Of a DNA stretch of 64,000 nt, positions 60,011-64,000 are shown piece by piece (positions within the stretch are counted from its first letter, which is position 1; the number at the start of each line of letters is the position of its first letter). Under the pieces are notes generated by a model, which saw nothing but the letters and a program-made list of their open reading frames with translations, ran no database searches and had not been told where the DNA came from. Source of the DNA: Xiphias gladius (taxonomy: Eukaryota > Chordata > Actinopteri > Istiophoriformes > Xiphiidae); NCBI RefSeq assembly GCF_016859285.1, contig NC_053414.1, forward strand, positions 31,047,005-31,111,004, given 5' to 3'. The translations under genes were made by a program, and so were the position numbers.

Positions 60011-62875
60011 TCTCCTATAATGGCATAAAACTTTTAAAATATAAAGCAATTTGATAAAAGTTTGATAGACTTTGACAGTTTTTACAGTTGTTACTCGTGT
60101 TTTACAACAAATGAGCAACAACTATACACTAAACCAATTAAGGTCTTAAAACTTCATTTTGACACAGAATCCCTCAACAAGACCCGATTCACAACACGGA
60201 GGACAAGAAATAGCCAGTATTGTACTTCAGTGTTGCAAAGTTGTTGATGAATAACAATTTTGTGATTAATCAAATTACATGGGGCCCCTAGGGGTCTGGG
60301 GCCCGTGGACAGTTGCCTGTTTTTTTATGCTTGATATTCCAGCCTTATGCCCTCAACATTCCTGTAGGTACACAGCTATGTAACAAGTTAACACACAACT
60401 TGAGAAAGACAAGATAATGGTAGACAAGCTGGAGATAATGCTCCGACAATAGCAATCAAAAAAGTGTTTCCTTTTCATAGATAAACTGCATTATGTAAAT
60501 GCATTTCTATATGAAGAGAGCAACACAATTCAGTAAATGGTAAATGATACTTATTATTTTAATATCCTCAGACTTGCCGCTTATAAAAGAAAAGACACAA
60601 TATGATGCTATAAAAAGATACCATGATCATGTCTCATTTAGCTGTCAGGTCTTTTCTCCAAGTAAGAGCTTCAACCATCACATGTATGCTGTCCTCTGAG
60701 TCTGTAATTGAAGCTCCCACCTTACAGCAGCAGCAGCTTTGAATTGATTCTCACAGTGAAGAAATGAGAAGCTTCTTTTATGCCTGACCGATATTCATGA
60801 TGTCAGTAAACCAAAGTCTTTGGTTATGAGAGAACACGTAACAAAATATCTAATGAAAAGCTTACTGGAGACAGTCTGGACCGTGTCCCATCCTCAAACT
60901 GTGTGGTGTATTTCCAGTTCACTGACCTTGGCATGCTTTCAGATCTTGTTTCTTTTCTATAACAATGACAGAGCACCACCAAGAAGCCTGAATTCGTTAA
61001 TGTATAATTAACTGGAACTGAACAATAGGAAGCAGCAAAGTGTATTAATTTTAAAAAAAGTAAATGTCATGCTAATGTATATGATGACGATGCCCCCTTC
61101 AGAGCATTGTCTCTGGTTCAGTATCAACAATATGATCAGACATGACATACCAGATATACCAATGTGGTTTGGATTTTAATGTGTTGTTAAAAAATCTAAA
61201 AAAAAAAAAAAAAGACAAAATGCTAAAGGGGCATCTTGCCCTGGAAGTAATTTTGTATCATCTGTATATCAACCCTTTCATTCTATTATTCCATTTAATC
61301 TGGAAGATAAAATAGAGAAACTGGTCATTTTTTGTAGGTGTTCAAAAAGGAAAATGATTGTTCTCAAAAGGTGTAGTGTAATAAATAAAACAAAAACAAC
61401 AAAAACCAAAACCAAAAGACAAGTCTTATTTCTGTTTTTTAGATTTCTGACTTTTCTTCACCATGCACAGAAAGCGACCTCTGCATGCACCTGCAGAGCA
61501 ATAACACAAAGTATAATCATTTTAATGACCTCTGCGGAGTATTTGTGTTTCCGACAGATCTTAATCTTTACTATGCAGTTCACCAGTATTGACACACGGC
61601 CTGTAGCCTGTGTAATAATCATGCAAGCATTATTAGACCAGAAATGTTACAATAGTCTACAGTTTGCACTGTAATGACAATAAATCAACAACAGATATAA
61701 CCCGAAGAAGCATCAGCTTCACTGTTAAAAAAAAGTCATAAAACAGATAATTACTTTTTTTTTAGAGAGGAAGCATCAGCTCCACATGTAGTGTGGATCT
61801 TTATGTGATCATGATGCTGTCAATTTGATTCACTCTGCCACTGAGGAAGGTGAGGACGAGGATGAGCATTACTGGGGTTTTAGTGATGTGATAAATGACA
61901 CTGGGTGTCACAAATACGACTCCATAGGCTACACTTTGGAAAAATTTCCAGGGTTCATCATGTAGTTATGATCTTACATTATTAAATTACTAATGAAGCT
62001 GTTTTGGTGACCGTGGCCACTGGATGTTGCCGTACAACATTTACATGTCAAATCAGAGTCAAATTGGACAGCATAATTCATCACAGGATAAATGTCTAAA
62101 CTCCCGTGCTTTAAAACATGTTGGTGAGAACAACAAAATATTTAATCTGTGGGGTTTTCATTCAGAAAAACCTTGTAAATTTCAATTCATGACACTTTGT
62201 TAATACTAGGCTCCATCTGTCATCACAGATGAAACCTGCCAGTTAAGATTATTATCTCTCAAAAGCACTTTTCTTCCATTTAAAAAAAAAATCCCTTAAG
62301 TTCTAATTTTTAATTTCAAAACTGCTGTAAAAACCTCTCTGCATACTTGCATGTGGTGCATGCACACGGTGGAGAAACACAGTACAAAACAAAAGAACAG
62401 AAAAACGAGAGGACACGAAACAGGAAAACATCTTTTTACCTTTCTGACATCTACAAAAACAATACAGCTAATTCTGATTTGTTTTCTTTTCCAGACTGAA
62501 TGAGCTAACTGAATGAACGGCTGATACACAGACCTTTTACCCAACAGATTTTTAGGTATCTCTTTTTTGTTTATTTGTTTGATTTTGTGAAGCTAGTTCA
62601 AATATAGGCTGATTTAATGAGTTTCAGTTTAAGGCTTCAGGACTCAAAACAAATGAACAAAAAATATTCTACAGTCTGCATCGTTTCCACTATCTAAAGA
62701 TAAATGTGTGAATAAAGTATGCTTTATTACTCCCTGTCCTTTCATGGAAATATGACTATCTCTTTTTTTCAGAGGTCGTATTTGTGTTATTTATTTTTTA
62801 CACATCAACACAAATCCGACCTGTGTAGGAAAATATACTTGTCATAGTGGGTGTTTTTGATAGCATTTTGCCCCA
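60011..62875. other. Intergenic DNA, no gene recognised
   Basis: Contains a short repeat-like block at 60278-60325 (ggggcccctaggggtctggg), poly(A) at about 61198-61213 and otherwise AT-rich sequence. A less repetitive stretch at 61440-61680 is discussed as a possible conserved non-coding element. Confidence 0.35.
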
Positions 62876-62879
62876 GACC

Positions 62880-63550
62880 ACTGTGGGCAAATATATTCAA
62901 CACTTATTTTAAGCTCTGAAGTTTCAAAACAAGAACCTCTTATTTCAAGTCTTTTGGCTGCAGGAGGGAATACTCTCAACTTGTTCTTGGGACAAAATGT
63001 CTATTTTCAATCTTTATATCAAGTAGTTACAATTAGCTAGTATTTGTATTGACAATCTAAAAATAATGTCATATTTATCAGTCACAGGGACCATTTTTCT
63101 AGGTAGGTACTTTTACTTGATAATCAAAGTAAATTTATCTGATAATACATCTGTACTTTGACTTACTGTAAAGAGAAATTTGAATGTTGGACTTTACTTT
63201 TACGTGTAGTGGAGTGTTTCTACAAAGTCTTATTTGTGCTTTTAACTGAAGTAAAGGATCTGAGTTCTTCTTCCACCACTGGGTGTTGCTTGCGTGGAGT
63301 TCTGTTTTCTAGAAAACACGTATTAACACCAATCTTATTTTAAGTCATTTAATCCACCAGTATTGAATATTAATTGGCTTGTAATAGAACAAACTACACT
63401 AAACAAGTGTAGTCAAGAATTCCTTGAAATTAGTCTTTTTGATTTATTTTTTTAAGAGCACTGGTATCTGGACATGCTGACTTATTTGAAGAAATCTTAT
63501 CAAATGAAAATCACCTACTGTACTGGCAGCCAAATTTGCTTGTATGAAGC
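62880..63550 (+). repeat. Composite dispersed repeats (nested)
   Basis: Outer blocks (aagaacctcttatttcaagt near 62931 and 'tcttattttaagtcattta' near 63332) resemble one nonautonomous family. Between them, 63100-63290 (tacttttacttgataatcaa ... aactgaagtaaaggatctga ... cttcttccaccactggg) is a second copy of the repeat seen at 37140-37880. The arrangement suggests insertion of one into the other. Confidence 0.45.
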
Positions 63551-64000
63551 AACAGAAAGCTAATTTCTTAAATGTGAGTTACATGTTGGTGGGCATCTTC
63601 CACCACCTTACCCTTGATGCTAATAAGTGATATATACTTGATTCAATTTTTAAATCTGTCTTCAGCCAAAACTAAAGAATCCTTCACATTCTGTGTTTCT
63701 CCCAGAATTTTGTTTATTTTTTTTTTTGTCAGGATGGAAACAGCATGAAGACCATAGAACTATGCAGTGACAAAGAATACAATAACAATAACCCACGCAC
63801 ACTTATGTGGGACATATAATCAAACCAGGATGAAGTCTGCCCCTGCCATCAGTGTACGGCACCAATACTGTCACAGCATGACTAAGTCTGCATGCTTGTT
63901 ATTACAGTCGGACTGTGCAGACACAACCACATGGACCTCACTGAGTTATCACACACTGGTCCATGCTGTCACGCAGACGGCCAGTGTAGTATTCATCATT
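63551..64000. other. Window edge, no gene recognised
   Basis: AT-rich with a T tract near 63715-63728. No reading frame or element could be assigned before the window ends. Confidence 0.35.

Noticed and set aside
1..64000. CRISPR arrays, operons, phage or plasmid systems
   Set aside because: No regularly spaced repeats of CRISPR form and no prokaryotic gene organisation; all evidence is for a fish nuclear genome.
35091..64000. Expected 4q34-type neighbours of WDR17 (such as spata4, asb5, spcs3)
   Set aside because: No exon of these genes could be recognised in the right flank; they may lie beyond the window or elsewhere.

Overview
This window is vertebrate nuclear DNA, almost certainly from a spiny-rayed (acanthomorph) teleost. 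It is AT-rich and intron-dominated, with GT-AG introns, long (GT)n microsatellites and many degenerate fish-type Tc1/mariner, hAT, L2-like LINE, BEL/Pao and endogenous-retrovirus fragments. No bacterial, phage or CRISPR content was seen.

Layout. 1-4.5 kb: repeat relics and unassigned DNA, including a dead Tc1-like element. 4.5-7.5 kb: a complete five-exon hmgb2 gene on the + strand (215 aa, two HMG boxes and a 25-residue acidic tail) behind a CCAAT-rich, E2F-like promoter. 7.5-9.2 kb: intergenic. 9.27-10.3 kb: a CpG-rich segment that probably holds the promoter and non-coding first exon of wdr17. 14.18-35.09 kb: the complete coding part of wdr17 on the + strand, resolved here into 31 phase-consistent coding exons (3,834 bp, 1,277 aa) with an N-terminal WD40 region and a C-terminal helical region. 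Its introns hold a decayed antisense hAT/ZBED-like transposase and a Tc1-like element with long inverted ends. Its 3' UTR ends at a Tc1-derived MITE. 36-64 kb: no host gene that I can recognise. This part is a retroelement and transposon graveyard: an L2-like LINE endonuclease fragment (-), a BEL/Pao integrase fragment (+), a retroviral RNase H/integrase relic with a downstream LTR (+), a LINE ORF1 fragment (+), a BEL/Pao protease/RT fragment (-), two Tc1 fragments, an L2-like 3' end and several nested dispersed repeats.

The two genes are not known to act together. HMGB2 is a chromatin DNA-bending protein; WDR17 is a conserved WD40 protein of unresolved biochemical role. Both human orthologues lie in 4q34, so their close tandem placement looks like a compacted form of ancestral synteny. 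I found no undescribed biological system. The points most worth a second look are: a wdr17 exon whose 3' splice site follows an 89-nt pure (TG)n tract almost directly; the evenly spaced CCAAT boxes of hmgb2; the MITE at the wdr17 polyadenylation site; and an unidentified GC-rich segment at 49.86-50.48 kb.
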